Positions 1 through 10,482 of a stretch of DNA of 64,000 nt are shown here, in pieces. Position numbers and translations under genes: made by a program. Source of the stretch: Mytilisepta virgata (taxonomy: Eukaryota > Mollusca > Bivalvia > Mytilida > Mytilidae); assembly GCA_028015205.1 (NCBI GenBank), contig CM051517.1, forward strand, positions 47,751,135-47,815,134, given 5' to 3'. The first letter of the stretch is position 1; each line of letters opens with the position of its first letter. The notes beneath the pieces were generated by a model. It did not search any database and was not told the origin of the DNA. It saw only the letters and a list, made by a program, of their open reading frames with translations.

Positions 1-420
1 CATCAAATTTATTTCGGTATTTTGTGATACGTTTTATTACGAGTATATTACGGAGTGTTACTATTCATCTAAGCTTTTACGTGTTAATTACCACCTGTTA
101 ACGTGTAGTTACGAATAGTTGCGAGTTAGTTACGAGTCCTTAATAATAATCCGTAAGCAAATCGTAAACTAACCGTAAAAAATCGTAAAACAAATTGTTT
201 ACGAGACATTTACGGATTTTTGCGAATAGTTTAGGGAGGGTTACGTGTTGTTGCGAACGGTTTACGATACTTACGGGTTGCTACAAGTTCTTTACGGAAA
301 ATGTAATCCGTGGAGTGTGTGCGAGTGTCTGCGAGTTGTGACGAGTTATTAACGGATACCAACGAGTTTTGTACGTATGCTTGCGATTGACTACGAGTTG
401 GCGATCCGTAAGGACTCATA
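1..420. repeat. CpG-rich degenerate TTACGAG/TTGCGAG array
   Basis: This stretch is built from loosely repeated short words such as TTACGAGT, TTGCGAGT, TTACGGA and TTACGTGT, spaced roughly 8-20 bases apart. Between about 140 and 195 the same words appear on the opposite strand (CGTAAAC, CGTAAAA), then return to the forward sense. CpG is far denser than in the surrounding AT-rich DNA. There is no credible reading frame. It may be the edge of a larger satellite-like array cut by the window start. Confidence 0.6.
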
Positions 421-520
421 AGAAAAACCCGTGTGTGTGTGTGAAGGGGGTATTACTGTTTCCACAACGAGGAAATTTATCAAAAACCTTTCACCGGTTT
501 TTCCTGTCAAATTTATAGAT

Positions 521-799
521 TTTTAAAGTAAAATGAGATTTTATAAAATAAATACTTACCATCATAAATTCTGAGTATACCATTTGCACATGTCAGCAAC
601 AGCCGGAATCCCCAAAACTAAAAATAGCTATTATATGGTATCACCCAAGCACCTGTGTGAACCCCAAACCTCTATACATCCATTATATTTCCCAAAAAGG
701 CAAGCATGTAGGAAAAAAGGGGATGAAGGGGAGGCTGGGAGGGACCTTTAATTTATGATGGTAAGTATTTATTTTATAAAATCTCATTTTACTTTAAAA
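521..799. repeat. 50-bp perfect foldback at the element's 3' end
   Basis: Bases 521-570 are the exact reverse complement of 750-799, enclosing a loop of about 180 bases that carries the left terminal repeat. A further partial copy of the terminus (CCATCATAAATTCTGAGT) follows at about 830-848, so the recombinase-side end holds extra rearranged terminal sequence. Internal complementary regions are known in DIRS elements, but a perfect foldback here could also come from aberrant replication. Confidence 0.8.
551..693 (+). repeat. Left inverted terminal repeat of the DIRS-like element
   Basis: This segment matches the reverse complement of 6032-6164 almost base for base. The differences are a small insertion near 655-663 (CACCTGTGTGAACC against CACCCC) and a few substitutions. 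The two lie at opposite ends of the element in opposite orientation. Confidence 0.85.
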
Positions 800-856
800 A
801 TGTATAATTTTATCGTAATAAATACGTTACCATCATAAATTCTGAGTAAATTGAAT

Positions 857-1960
857 CTAACGCAAAGCTGAATCCCCTGAACCCGAAGATGCAGGTGGAA
901 ATCTAATCCTTTGCGCAGCAACAATAGGTCCCAAGGAAAACAGGCTTTGAGCTTGGGAAGCCATAGATTTCAGATAATGGGTTATGAAGGAATTTTCATT
1001 CCTCCAAAAACCTGCAGAAAGTACCTCATCAATTGAGGCATGATTGAAAAGGGCCCAAGATGTAGAAATAGCTCTAACATCATGAGCCTTGACATTAAAA
1101 CTGTCCAGAAGGGCTTCATCAGAAATCTCATATGCTAGACTGATAGTCCTGCTGATCCAGAAGGAGATAGTTTTGACTGATAAATCAATAAACCCTTTTT
1201 TAAAGGGATAAAGAGTCTAGAGTTACGAGATGAGCGTAAACTCAATGTCCTCTGCAAATAAATAGATAAGATTCGAACAGGACAAAGCAAGCTTGAATCA
1301 GAATCTGGAGGTAGAGCAGGAATTACAACCAGCTCAGCTCCTCTAAGTGGCAATTGATTCTTTGCCATAAAGACTGGGTCGGTTAATAAGGTGACTGAGG
1401 ACTTGTTCCTTGAAAAACGGAGACAAGCTTCTGATACCGAAAAAGCATGGATCTCGCTTCTTCTTCTACCCGAGACCAAGGCAAGAAGAAAACAACACTT
1501 GTACGATAGGTCAGCCGGCTCAAAAGTTGAGGACTTCAAGGCTGATAGAACTAAACTGAGATTCCACTGAGGGAATAGAGTTCTCTGTTTGGGCCGTTCA
1601 AGACAAAAATTACGGACCAGAAGAGAAAGGTGTTCATTACTCCCAAAATCTTCACCACCAGCCAAATGGATGGTACGAGAGATAGCAGATCTATATCCCT
1701 TAATAGTTGAGGGAGTCAAACCTCGAGAGTCAAACAGGAAAGTAAGAAAATCAGCTAATTCTTGTACAGTGATTTGGAAAGGATCGATTTCCCTTGGAAT
1801 ACACCAATCACTGAAAATCTTCCATTAAGCGTCATAGACGATATTGGTTGATTGCCTAACAGCTCTGGTGAGGTGTTTGGCTGTGCCTTCAGAAAATCCT
1901 CTCTTTTCGAGGCTATCCCTGAGAGAAGCCAAGCGCAAAGATTCAGTCTTTCCGGATTCT
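857..1960 (-). pseudogene. Tyrosine recombinase of the DIRS-like element (broken)
   Basis: The product would be a site-specific recombinase that inserts the element's circular DNA. The best uninterrupted stretch is 1719-1135, with the SGRRRSEI motif carrying the first catalytic arginine. A different frame supplies the C-terminal catalytic block: HDVR (coded at about 1073-1087, the H-x-x-R box) and, downstream, a THYL motif with the likely nucleophilic tyrosine, ending at a stop at 857-859. A single-base frameshift near 1195 separates these blocks, and a TAA near 1826 interrupts the N-terminal part just before a WKIFSDW motif. All expected catalytic motifs can be read, but not in one frame. 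Confidence 0.82.
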
Positions 1961-3797
1961 GATGAAGAATCTTTCCCTTGTATTGGGAGAGAAGATTTGG
2001 TTTTACCGGAAGTACCAGAGAATGGGCACAAGACAGACGTAGAAGATCTGGGAACCACGCTTGTCTGCACCAAGCTGGAGCAATAAGTATGATCTGACAT
2101 TCTTCTGAAGCAATTTTCTGAAGGACGGCAGGCAGAAATCTGAAAGGAGGGAAGGCATGCGCAAACATTCCGTTCCAAGATATTGTCATCGCATCTACTG
2201 CCCACGCTTTTGGATCTGGAACTGGAGATACAAAGGTGGGCAGTTTGTGATTTAGACTGGTTGCAAACAGATCTACCAGAGGAGAACCCCATTTAAGAGT
2301 TATTGCCTCGAACACTACTGGGAGAAGTTCCCACTCTGTATTGACAGGAGTTAGACTCCTGGAAAGAGAATCTGCCAGGATATTGAGTCTGCCCGGAATG
2401 TGTCTGACTACCAGTAGGATATGGAGCTGCTACGAGGTACAGATCGTGGGAGTGAGTGCCGCCCTTATTCTGTAAATAAGCAACTACTGTTGAGTTGTCC
2501 GTAGCAAGAGTTACTTGTTTGTCTTTGAGAACAAACTGAAAATGAGACAGCGCAAGAAGAGCCGCTCTCCTTCTAATAAGTTGATATGCTCTTTCCGGAG
2601 GTATGGGGACCAGATTCCGGATACGGATTGACCCTCTAGATAAGCCCCCCAACCTAGGTTGGAGGCGTCTGTGTAAAGAGTCAGATCGGGAACATGAGAG
2701 GACAAAGGAAGGCCTCTCAAAACGTTCTCCCGATTTGTCCACCACAGAAGATGAGGGTAAAGACTTTGAAGCAACGGTATGGGTGCTTCCCAGTCTTGAG
2801 ACATTGGGACCCAATGTTGATGTAGGTAAAACTGAAGCGGACGAATATGAAGTCGGCCGAGAGGAACTACATCTGCTAGAGCATTCAGAAAGCCCAGAAG
2901 CTGTGTAAATTGACGGGCCGTTACAGACTGAGAAGACATTAAAAGATGAATTTTCTGGCACAGAGACAGAAACTTGTCTTCTGGAGGCAGTACTAAGTCC
3001 TGAGAAGTCAGATAGTGTTCTCCGAGGAATATAAAGTCCTGAGAGGGAGTTAGTTCCGACTTTTTCCAGGAGATTAGGAATCCCAGAGATAGAAAAAGTT
3101 GAATTACTGTTTCTGTCTGAAGATTCAATTTCTGAGGACAGAACTCCTTGATGAGGGAGTCATCTAGATATGAATGGATCAAAATAGCCTGAGCATGAAG
3201 ATGGGCAATTGCCGCCTGCATGACTTTGGTAAACACCAGAGGGGCTATAGAAAGACCCAACGGGAGGGTCTTGAATTGGTACACCCTGTGATCCCAAACA
3301 AAACGGAGGTACTTCCTGTAAAAAGGACAGACAGGGATGTGGAAGTAAGCATCCGAGAGGTCCAAGGATGTTGTCCACATACCAGGGAGAATAGCAGCTC
3401 GGATAGAACGATTTGTCCCCATTTTAAAGTGAGGTACTACTAAATAAGTGTTGAGGATGGACAGGTCTATGACTGGCCTCATTCCGCCGGTCTTCTTTGG
3501 TACCAGAAAAAGTCTGGCATAGAAGCCGGGGTTCAGATCTGACTGAGATACCTCCTCTATCGCCGCTTTCTCCAAAAGAGTAGATACGTCCTGTGTGAGA
3601 AGTTGAAAACGTTGAGGATCCGAGGTGTGTGAGCGAAACAGGGAACTGGTGAAAGAGGTGGAACCTCCTTGAACTGAAGAGTCAATCCCCCTCGAATTAT
3701 CGATAATACCCAACAATCTTTTGTAATATGTTCCCATTGTTTTATAAAATGAGTCAATCTCCCCCCTAATGGAATGAAAGCCAGAGGAACTGAACAT
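1960..3797 (-). pseudogene. Reverse transcriptase-RNase H of the DIRS-like element (broken)
   Basis: The frame starting at 3797 encodes reverse transcriptase. It shows the LVPKK region (about residues 98-102), motif A LDLSDAYFH (145-153) and the catalytic SYLDD box (209-213, coded near 3160-3173), then RNase H with LYTDASNLGWGAYL (374-387). The frame breaks near 2570, resumes in another frame (AALLALSHFQFVL, LATDNS), and shifts again near 2410 before the conserved tail containing PLVDLFAT and FAHAFPPFRFLP. This tail usually joins RNase H to the recombinase in DIRS elements. Two frameshifts make it non-functional as it stands. Confidence 0.88.
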
Positions 3798-3845
3798 TTT
3801 TCTGTGGAGTTTGGTGTTGTCGATAACGTACGAGGGGGCAACTTC

Positions 3846-5849
3846 CTAGGAGGACTTATTATGCCTCCTGGGGCCTTTAAAACCTGAAGCGGAATTAGAA
3901 GGCCCAGGCTTAGGGGTTGACTTACCTGCACCACCACCAGTTTTCCTTCTCTTGTTCTGAGGAAAAGAGGAATTCCTAGGAGAGAAGTTGGGGACTGATC
4001 TCTTACCACTGTTTACCTGTACATTAACCTTAACAGGGGCAGGTGTCTGCCTGATCTGTTCTTGCACCTCCTGAAGGGAAAGAGGAATTCCTAGGAGAGA
4101 AGTTGGGGACTGATCTCTTACCACTGTTTACCTGTACATTAACCTTAACAGGGGCAGGTGTCTGCCTGATCTGTTCTTGCACCTCCTGAAGGGAAAGATT
4201 AAAGATCTTATCCGATAGTGAAGAAAGGAGAAGGGAATCTTTCACACTTACAGAAACATTAGATTTCTCCAAGATTTCTGACCTCTTAGAAAGAGTGCAG
4301 TTGGCTAGAGAACCCATGATTAGGAGTTGGGAAGCACCAATAGCCTTGTCTACTTGGAGTAGAAAAGACTTAATCTCTGGAGAAACAGTAGAATCCTGTC
4401 TATTAAGACAGGAACCCACTGCTGCTAAAACATGTTCTGCTGTTCCAAGTATTTGGGAAGTACTACGCAGAAGATTTTCATTTTTCGACTAGATCGACTG
4501 ACACAGGCGAAGGCTGTCAACTGGCTTGGAATTAATAGCTGCGGAAAGAGATTTCTCAACCTTAGGAACTAACCTTCCAAGAGAAGAGTTGAAAATATCA
4601 TAATCCTTCACCCGGACGTGCTCAGAAAAGGAGGCAATTCCAAAACCTGTAATGTTCCCAGACGAAACCTCGGAAGCTGAACCACCTATCCCTTCATTAA
4701 TAATTTGCAGGGCAGTGGAAATGTGATCAGGCTCTGGAAAGCTACTACGAGCCTTACTGTCAGGAAAACCACAGGAGGCCTCGAAAACAGAGGAGAGCCT
4801 TTTGGGTTTAGGAGGTGACGCAAAAGGAACCTTGTTGACCTCCCTCATAATAGTGAAAACCTTATCTCTAAGATCCCTCATAGAAGAAGGAGCTTCCTCA
4901 CCTTCCCTTCGGACTCCTTAGTATGAGAGGGTGGAACTGAGTTCGATTGAGAAACAAGCGAAGCAGTATCTGTAAGGGCGGGATCTGACGGAGCCGGATC
5001 TGTAGGAGAAGGATCTTCCTCATCCTCAGAAAAATTCTTTCCTGACTACCAGGAGCAACCGACACTCTGTCATCCTCAACCTCTTGTTCACTATCGCTGT
5101 CCTGACCCCTGGCCACAGGACAAGGTTGGTCAGCTTTACCTTCAAGTACAGAAAGCCTTTTAGAAAAGGAGGAAAAATCCTTTCGAATAGAATTTTGAAA
5201 ATTCCTCAAGTACACTCTTGAAAGATGCAAGAGAAGTACCAGGGACAAAAACCGGCTGGTTTTCCTGGAGCCCAACAGTACAGGTGGGCTGGGAGACAGT
5301 TGCCGGCACTGCTACGGTGGAAGGTACTGCTACCGAAGGAGCCGGTATTGCTACCGACGGAAGGTTAGCAGTATGGCCCGAAACCGAGGTTGAAGGACCA
5401 AAATATCCACCATATGGCCAAAAACCAGGCATACCTGCACCAGGAAAACCTTGTGCCCAAGGTGGTTCAGACCAGGAAAAAGAATCATTACCCGACATAG
5501 GCAGGGGGAAACCACAGTATGAACTGGGGGGTCTAGAACCTGGGAGGCCTAAGTTCATAGAACTACCCGGAGCATAAGAAACTGACCCTGTAGTAGAAAC
5601 AGGTCTGGATATGGTGTGGGTGACAGTAGCCACAGTAGGAACGCTTCCATGCCTGATAACAGAAACCGGAGGTGTCTGCTGAAAAGCGGTACCTGCAACC
5701 GAAGTAGAAATGTCGGTAAGTGGGCCGGTAGTAACTGGAAGCGAACCTGAGCTCACCGGTGGCGAAGGGAAAGGTAATGAGCCATCCAGAAACACATCAT
5801 TGCCCGTGATGGTCTGGAATATACTGTTTATGTCATTGAATGACGACAT
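3846..5849 (-). pseudogene. Gag-like ORF1 of the DIRS-like element (broken)
   Basis: The start at 5849 (MSSFNDIN) opens a low-complexity N-terminal part rich in P, S, T, V and G, followed by an acidic region (DSDSEQEVEDD), a helical part (about 4881-4489) and a basic tail (NKRRKTGGGAGK) ending near 3846. Reading through needs several frame changes (near 5205, 4900 and 4450), and a 115-bp duplication at 3965-4194 adds another. It is called gag-like only from its position ahead of RT and the basic C-terminus. No zinc knuckle was seen. Confidence 0.65.
3965..4194 (-). repeat. 115-bp tandem duplication inside the gag-like ORF
   Basis: Bases of about 3965-4079 and 4080-4194 are the same apart from the junction. 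Because 115 is not a multiple of three, the second copy shifts the reading frame. The near identity of the copies suggests the duplication is young compared with the scattered frameshifts. Confidence 0.9.
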
Positions 5850-6031
5850 TTTATTTAATATTTATCTAAAATTAATTGAATGTAGATAAATATAATGTAT
5901 CTATAAATAAATGGGGATATCAATAATTAAATAATATTAATAATATTACAGTATACACAAAGTTTGTCAAACCATAATCGTTTTCATCTGTGACTGTACA
6001 AATCCAGAAGCGTGTTACCACGTGCGCAGCC

Positions 6032-6164
6032 GGAAATAAAATGGATGTATAGAGGTTTGGGGTGCTTGGGTGATACCATATAATAGCTATTTTTAGTTTT
6101 GGGGATTCCGGCTGTTGCTGACATGCGCAAATGGTATACTCAGAATTTATGATGGTAACGTATT
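6032..6164 (-). repeat. Right inverted terminal repeat of the DIRS-like element
   Basis: This is the partner of 551-693 and lies upstream of the gag-like ORF. Part of it is repeated in direct orientation from 6435, inside a 362-bp duplication. Confidence 0.85.
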
Positions 6165-6789
6165 TATTACGATAAAATAAGTCCCATTTCGTCAGCCATG
6201 TTTTCAGTCTCGTTGGGACAACGTAAGAAAACTTCATGAGAACTTTCGGTAAGGTTCCATTTGGCCAAACAGTTTCAGAGAATTTTTTTAACAAATCATC
6301 CAGTCAGAAACAAGAATTGCCAATGGCGGAATGTTTGTTGTCCGATCAAGACAAAATAAAAAAAAACTTATAAAGGACCTTCCATATATGCTCCCTGTAA
6401 AGATTGGTAACATTTGGCAATGAATTTGCTTGGTGATACCATATAATAGCTATTTTTAGTTTTGGGGATTCCGGCTGTTGCTGACATGCGCAAATGGTAT
6501 ACTCAGAATTTATGATGGTAACGTATTTATTACGATAAAATAAGTCCCATTTCGTCAGCCATGTTTTCAGTCTCGTTGGGACAACGTAAGAAAACTTCAT
6601 GAGAACTTTCGGTAAGGTTCCATTTGGCCAAACAGTTTCAGAGAATTTTTTTAACAAATCATCCAGTCAGAAACAAGAATTGCCTATGGCGGAATGTTTG
6701 TTGTCCGATCAAGACAAAATAAAAAAATCTTATAAAGGACCTTCCATATATGCTTCCTGTAAAGATTGGTTACATTTGGCAATGAATTT
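6072..6789 (+). repeat. Direct duplication of about 362 bp spanning the right terminal repeat and flank
   Basis: Sequence from 6072 to about 6427 recurs from 6435 to about 6789 with an offset of 362-363 bases and very few differences (for example CCAATGG against CCTATGG). Each copy holds part of the terminal repeat followed by an accessory repeat (PHE-rich in translation, with TTTCAGAGAATTTTTTTAAC). Confidence 0.9.
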
Positions 6790-7140
6790 TCAGAGGAGAA
6801 GATTTTTAACAATCAGAAACAAAAAATTGTCCATGGCAGCCATGTTTGCTGTCTGATAGGGACAAAATGAGAAACTTTCATAAGGGATGCTTCCTGTCAA
6901 GTTTAGTTTAAAATGGCCCATCAATTTGAGTGTAAACAAAAATTTAATCAGCCAATCAGAAATAAGAATTGTCTTCCGATCAGGACAAAATAAGAACATT
7001 TTGTGAAGGACCTTCCAAAGATGCTTTCTGTCAAGTTTGGTTTCATTTGATCCAGCAGTTTGAGGAGAAGACTTTTTTAAAAATCAGCCAATCAGAAACA
7101 AGCAATTTCAAGATCTTGCCAATTAAATAATTGTATATAA
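6790..7140 (+). repeat. Degenerate modules of the CAGTTTCAGAGGAGAAG repeat family
   Basis: Two to three diverged modules contain TTTCAGAGGAGAAGATTTTT, CAGCCAATCAGAAA and AAGGACCTTCCA words. They are related to the core modules of the larger elements at 58.3, 62.4 and 14.3 kb. The DIRS-like element appears to lie next to or inside one of these. Confidence 0.6.
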
Positions 7141-8830
7141 AATTACTCCTATTATTCTTTTTGTAACTTTGAAGGTTTTTTTCTTTTTAAATTCATATTT
7201 TTGAACTCAATGTATTGAAACAAAACTGTTGAATTTTTATAAGTTTATTCAAATATTTGAATATTAATAATAATATTACAGGTTAATTAGATAAATTACT
7301 GGTGTTTGCCAAGTGGAAATTAATTTTTTATCAATGTTGGCTGGGTGGGAATTAATTTTTTTTAATGTTGGCTAGATGGGAATTGAAATTTTCGACATGT
7401 TGGCTATGTGGGAGTACGTGTTCTCGTTCTGAAATGCATTTAGTAATTGCCTTCTGTTTGGGCAACAATAATTCATCATCAAATTCATCATCGAATTAAG
7501 TAAAAGAAGTAGAATCAACTTCCCTTACCATTTTTTGTATACAAATTTTGTGGTATATATACCTTTCACAATCCTACACAAAATATACATTTTGTAAAAG
7601 GATACTGGAACAGAAAGATGTATGCATAAGAGATGTTATTATTGGTAGATAGAATCAGCCACTAGTACGTCATCCAATTGATATCTAGTTCACTGTTTTG
7701 AAAATCAATTGGGATTTGAAATATTTGGTCTACATTTATATTTTCACAAATATGTTGCTATCTGTTCTTCGTGTTCTTTTAAGGATGTTTTCTTGTCCGT
7801 TTCAAATTAACAAGGTCTTCAAATAACTGTTATATTTTAAAACCAGCTACATACAATAACAGATAGACAGGCAGAATACTTACTTTTTAGATATAAGGAC
7901 TGAAAGAGGACTCTCTTCATTTTCCATAGGTTTCGTTTAAAAGCCATGGAGAAGTTATAAGGATTTCATAATACTTTCGGTTTTGACTTTTTAAAATAAA
8001 AATTATGGAGTGCTATGAGATCAGTGGGCAAAAAAACATCAATGTTTAGAAATGGATAAAAACAAAGAAGAAAGTGTTACCTAACAACAGGGAACATTGA
8101 GCAAAGGTCCTTTAGTTTTTTTTTCTTATAATATGGTGGATTAATTCTTGACATAAAGATATTCAGAATTCAGTTATTTTAGTTGACATCAATTTTGAAA
8201 CTGGACAAAAAAGGCATATTCATTCTTATATTTCAAATTTAAAAAAAAAGTTGAAAATGTTTAATATCAGGGGACAAGTAAACAATTTTAGGTCAAATAT
8301 ATTTCCTTTGAAGTGTAATCAATGATTAATTTCAACTTATACATGTATATTACCATTAATAAAAACATGGTATTTTACATAAAAATGATGTATATTTCAT
8401 GAATTCTTAAAAGAGGTTGGGCCCATAAGGCTAGAAAATGTTTCACTCAGAAAGCCATGAATGTAGTTATTATCTGTGAAATTTACCTTTTTCTCATAGT
8501 AAACATAGTTTGTGTTTGCATCTCAATTTTCTGCATCGATAAATCCAACACAAAACTTACAGTAAGCTCATAAAAAACGTTGAAAACGTATTTTTGTCAT
8601 TTTCGGGGGGGGGGGGGGGTGTTTCCGCAACTTTGAAGTAGGAATTCCCTGACAAGCACCTCCAGAACCAAATACATAAAACGTTTTCCTGAAAGACTGC
8701 ACTAATGGTCAAATATTGTGTTTCCTGTTTTGGTTCTAAATGTGCTTTTTATCGAAAATGGAACTTTTCTTTAAAAAATCAATTCAATACTTTAATTAAG
8801 AAACACATACCTTTAAATTACTAATTAAAA
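7141..8830. other. Intergenic AT-rich DNA, no gene seen
   Basis: No frame with a recognisable domain and no convincing exon was found. The only local feature is an uninterrupted run of 15 G at 8605-8619. A short tandem phrase (TGTTGGCT..TGGGAATT) repeats three times at about 7330-7415. Confidence 0.6.
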
Positions 8831-8831
8831 G

Positions 8832-8912
8832 AATGGCCGTCATAGCTCAGTAGGTATTGTTGTTGGTTATTAAATAAACTGCCTACGAGTTCAAATCTCG
8901 GAGAGAGCTAAT
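8832..8912 (+). repeat. tRNA-like relic or SINE head
   Basis: The sequence has a box A-like TAGCTCAGTAGG and a box B-like GAGTTCAAATCTCG with a short T-stem. The acceptor arms do not pair, and the D-arm region is enlarged by an AT-rich insertion. A functional tRNA is unlikely. A degenerate tRNA-derived SINE or tRNA pseudogene fits better. Confidence 0.4.
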
Positions 8913-10098
8913 TATTTGGTTCCTTGCTAGATTTACATTTTTGTCATAATTTTTAAAACCGCAAAAGCGTTCTTTCTTAATTTTCCCTAGCTAAAATTTT
9001 TAATTATCACTAAATTTTTACCACAAAATAAATTCAAGATTCCCCCGTTCCTTTGTGCAACTTCCTCACCAAGTTTGATTATATTGCTGATCTTACACGA
9101 GTAAACGGTAGTGAAAGTGGACTATAGGTTTTTTTTTATTTATAAAATCACTCATCTTATCATAATCATGTAAAGAAGCCCATTTATATAACGACGATGG
9201 ATCCATTGTGTTGTGCGTGCTGCAAATCAATGTCTGAACAAAAAAATTCTAAGGCACAACTTGAACACTTTAAATTCCCTAAGCGCATTGACAATATACA
9301 TGTGATGTATGCACACAGAAATTCTACTAATCTGTTAAGTCTGTATAGTATTTTTGACTCAAACTTTTCCAACCTTTAAAAACTTGTGTTAAATATTAAA
9401 ATGGTTACCTGATTGTGATTATTATGCTCTGACCATTATTGCACCGTCACTGTAATTAAAACCTTAAAAATGTAAGTTTCGACAACAGGATAATTATTTT
9501 AGTTTCTCTGGCATACAGGTTTGTAGATATTTCGAAATGTCTTTGTCCATTTTATACTTCAATTCGTTTAATTTTAAATATAATGCCAGTAACAGTTGCC
9601 ACAACATCAGCAATGATGCACTGCACTGTATCACAAAAGCAGTAGCTCAGTTATAATTTCATTAATTTTTTCATATAAATTATATATTTATTAGCTTGGC
9701 CTTGATTGGTGGTAAGGTAAAAATAACAAGGTGTGATGGATGCAATCATCCATTTAAATATACTAGCAGTACCAATACATTTAAAATTAAACCTACACCT
9801 CTGAACTAGCCAAATGAAACAATATCAGGAGAAAAGGGCCCTTGTTCTTTGTAGTTTGATCTGTCCACAAAGGCCATGAAAATTTGATAAGTGTTTCACA
9901 TTATATAAAAAGAAAACTCTATGTTAAGAACACAACTAGTCTTTTTGAAAGTAGAATAAGGCAAGCCCTGAGGCTTTCAAGAAACAAAAAGCATTCTAAC
10001 ATACTTTATTAAATATTGAATATGCAAATTATGCATATCATGTTGCATCAGCTGTTGAAATTTATAATCAATATTTGACAACAAGACCAAAACTGGGT
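8913..10098. other. Intergenic DNA, no gene seen
   Basis: Short open frames on both strands near 9190-9380 overlap each other and have no recognisable motif. No splice-flanked conserved exon was found. Confidence 0.6.
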
Positions 10099-10482
10099 CT
10101 GGACCTGTGTCGCAGCATGCAATTCAGATCCAAAAACTGCTTACACGCTACAACTCAACATTATGAAGCTGCAGACAAAATACACAATGATTCCCTTCTG
10201 TAGAAGCCAAAAAATCTTTCATGAAAATTTTTCTTGTGTTTTGAGTATTGTTGAATTTTAAGCTATCGGCAAACAGGAAGTAGCTGCAAGACAGATCCAA
10301 AAATTCCTTACACCCTACAATTCATTATTATGAAGCCGCAGGCAAAATATAAATTTATTCCCTTTTGTAGAAGCCAAGAAAACTTCAATGAAAGTTTCCT
10401 ACCCAAGGTCTTTCAGACGGTCGGATGGACAGAGTCAAGCGTTTACTAGACCTGCTTTCTCCATTTGCGACGCAGGTAAAAA
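10085..10482 (-). mobile_element. Helentron-like non-autonomous element, ACCTGCGTCGCA family
   Basis: ACCTGTGTCGCA at 10102-10113 is the near-perfect inverse of TGCGACGCAGGT at 10466-10477. Just outside the low-coordinate copy sits a hairpin, AGACC..GGTCT (about 10085-10101). Inside are two modules of about 167 bp (GATCCAAAAA..GTAGAAGCCAA starting near 10127 and 10294). A GGTCGGATGGACAGAG patch lies near the high end. In the orientation with the hairpin last, it reads on the minus strand. Confidence 0.6.

Larger units (their letters stand above)
521..6164 (-). mobile_element. Decayed DIRS-like tyrosine-recombinase retrotransposon
   Basis: Read on the minus strand, the order is a gag-like ORF (5849-3846), reverse transcriptase plus RNase H (about 3797-1960) and a tyrosine recombinase (about 1960-857). 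This is the DIRS order. DIRS elements integrate with a recombinase instead of a DDE integrase, and no integrase is seen here. The ends are inverted repeats (551-693 and 6032-6164), the DIRS arrangement rather than LTR direct repeats. Several frameshifts, an in-frame stop and a 115-bp internal duplication show that this copy cannot make intact proteins. Ngaro- or PAT-type relatives are less likely because the terminal repeats are inverted. Confidence 0.88.

Noticed and set aside
5218..5577. 119-residue plus-strand frame
   Set aside because: It is the antisense shadow of the low-complexity gag-like ORF on the minus strand.
8832..8912. Possible functional tRNA gene
   Set aside because: Box A and box B are visible but the acceptor stem does not pair and the D-arm is disrupted.
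9184..9379. Overlapping short frames on both strands
   Set aside because: No motif, no splice context and mutual overlap. They are consistent with chance.
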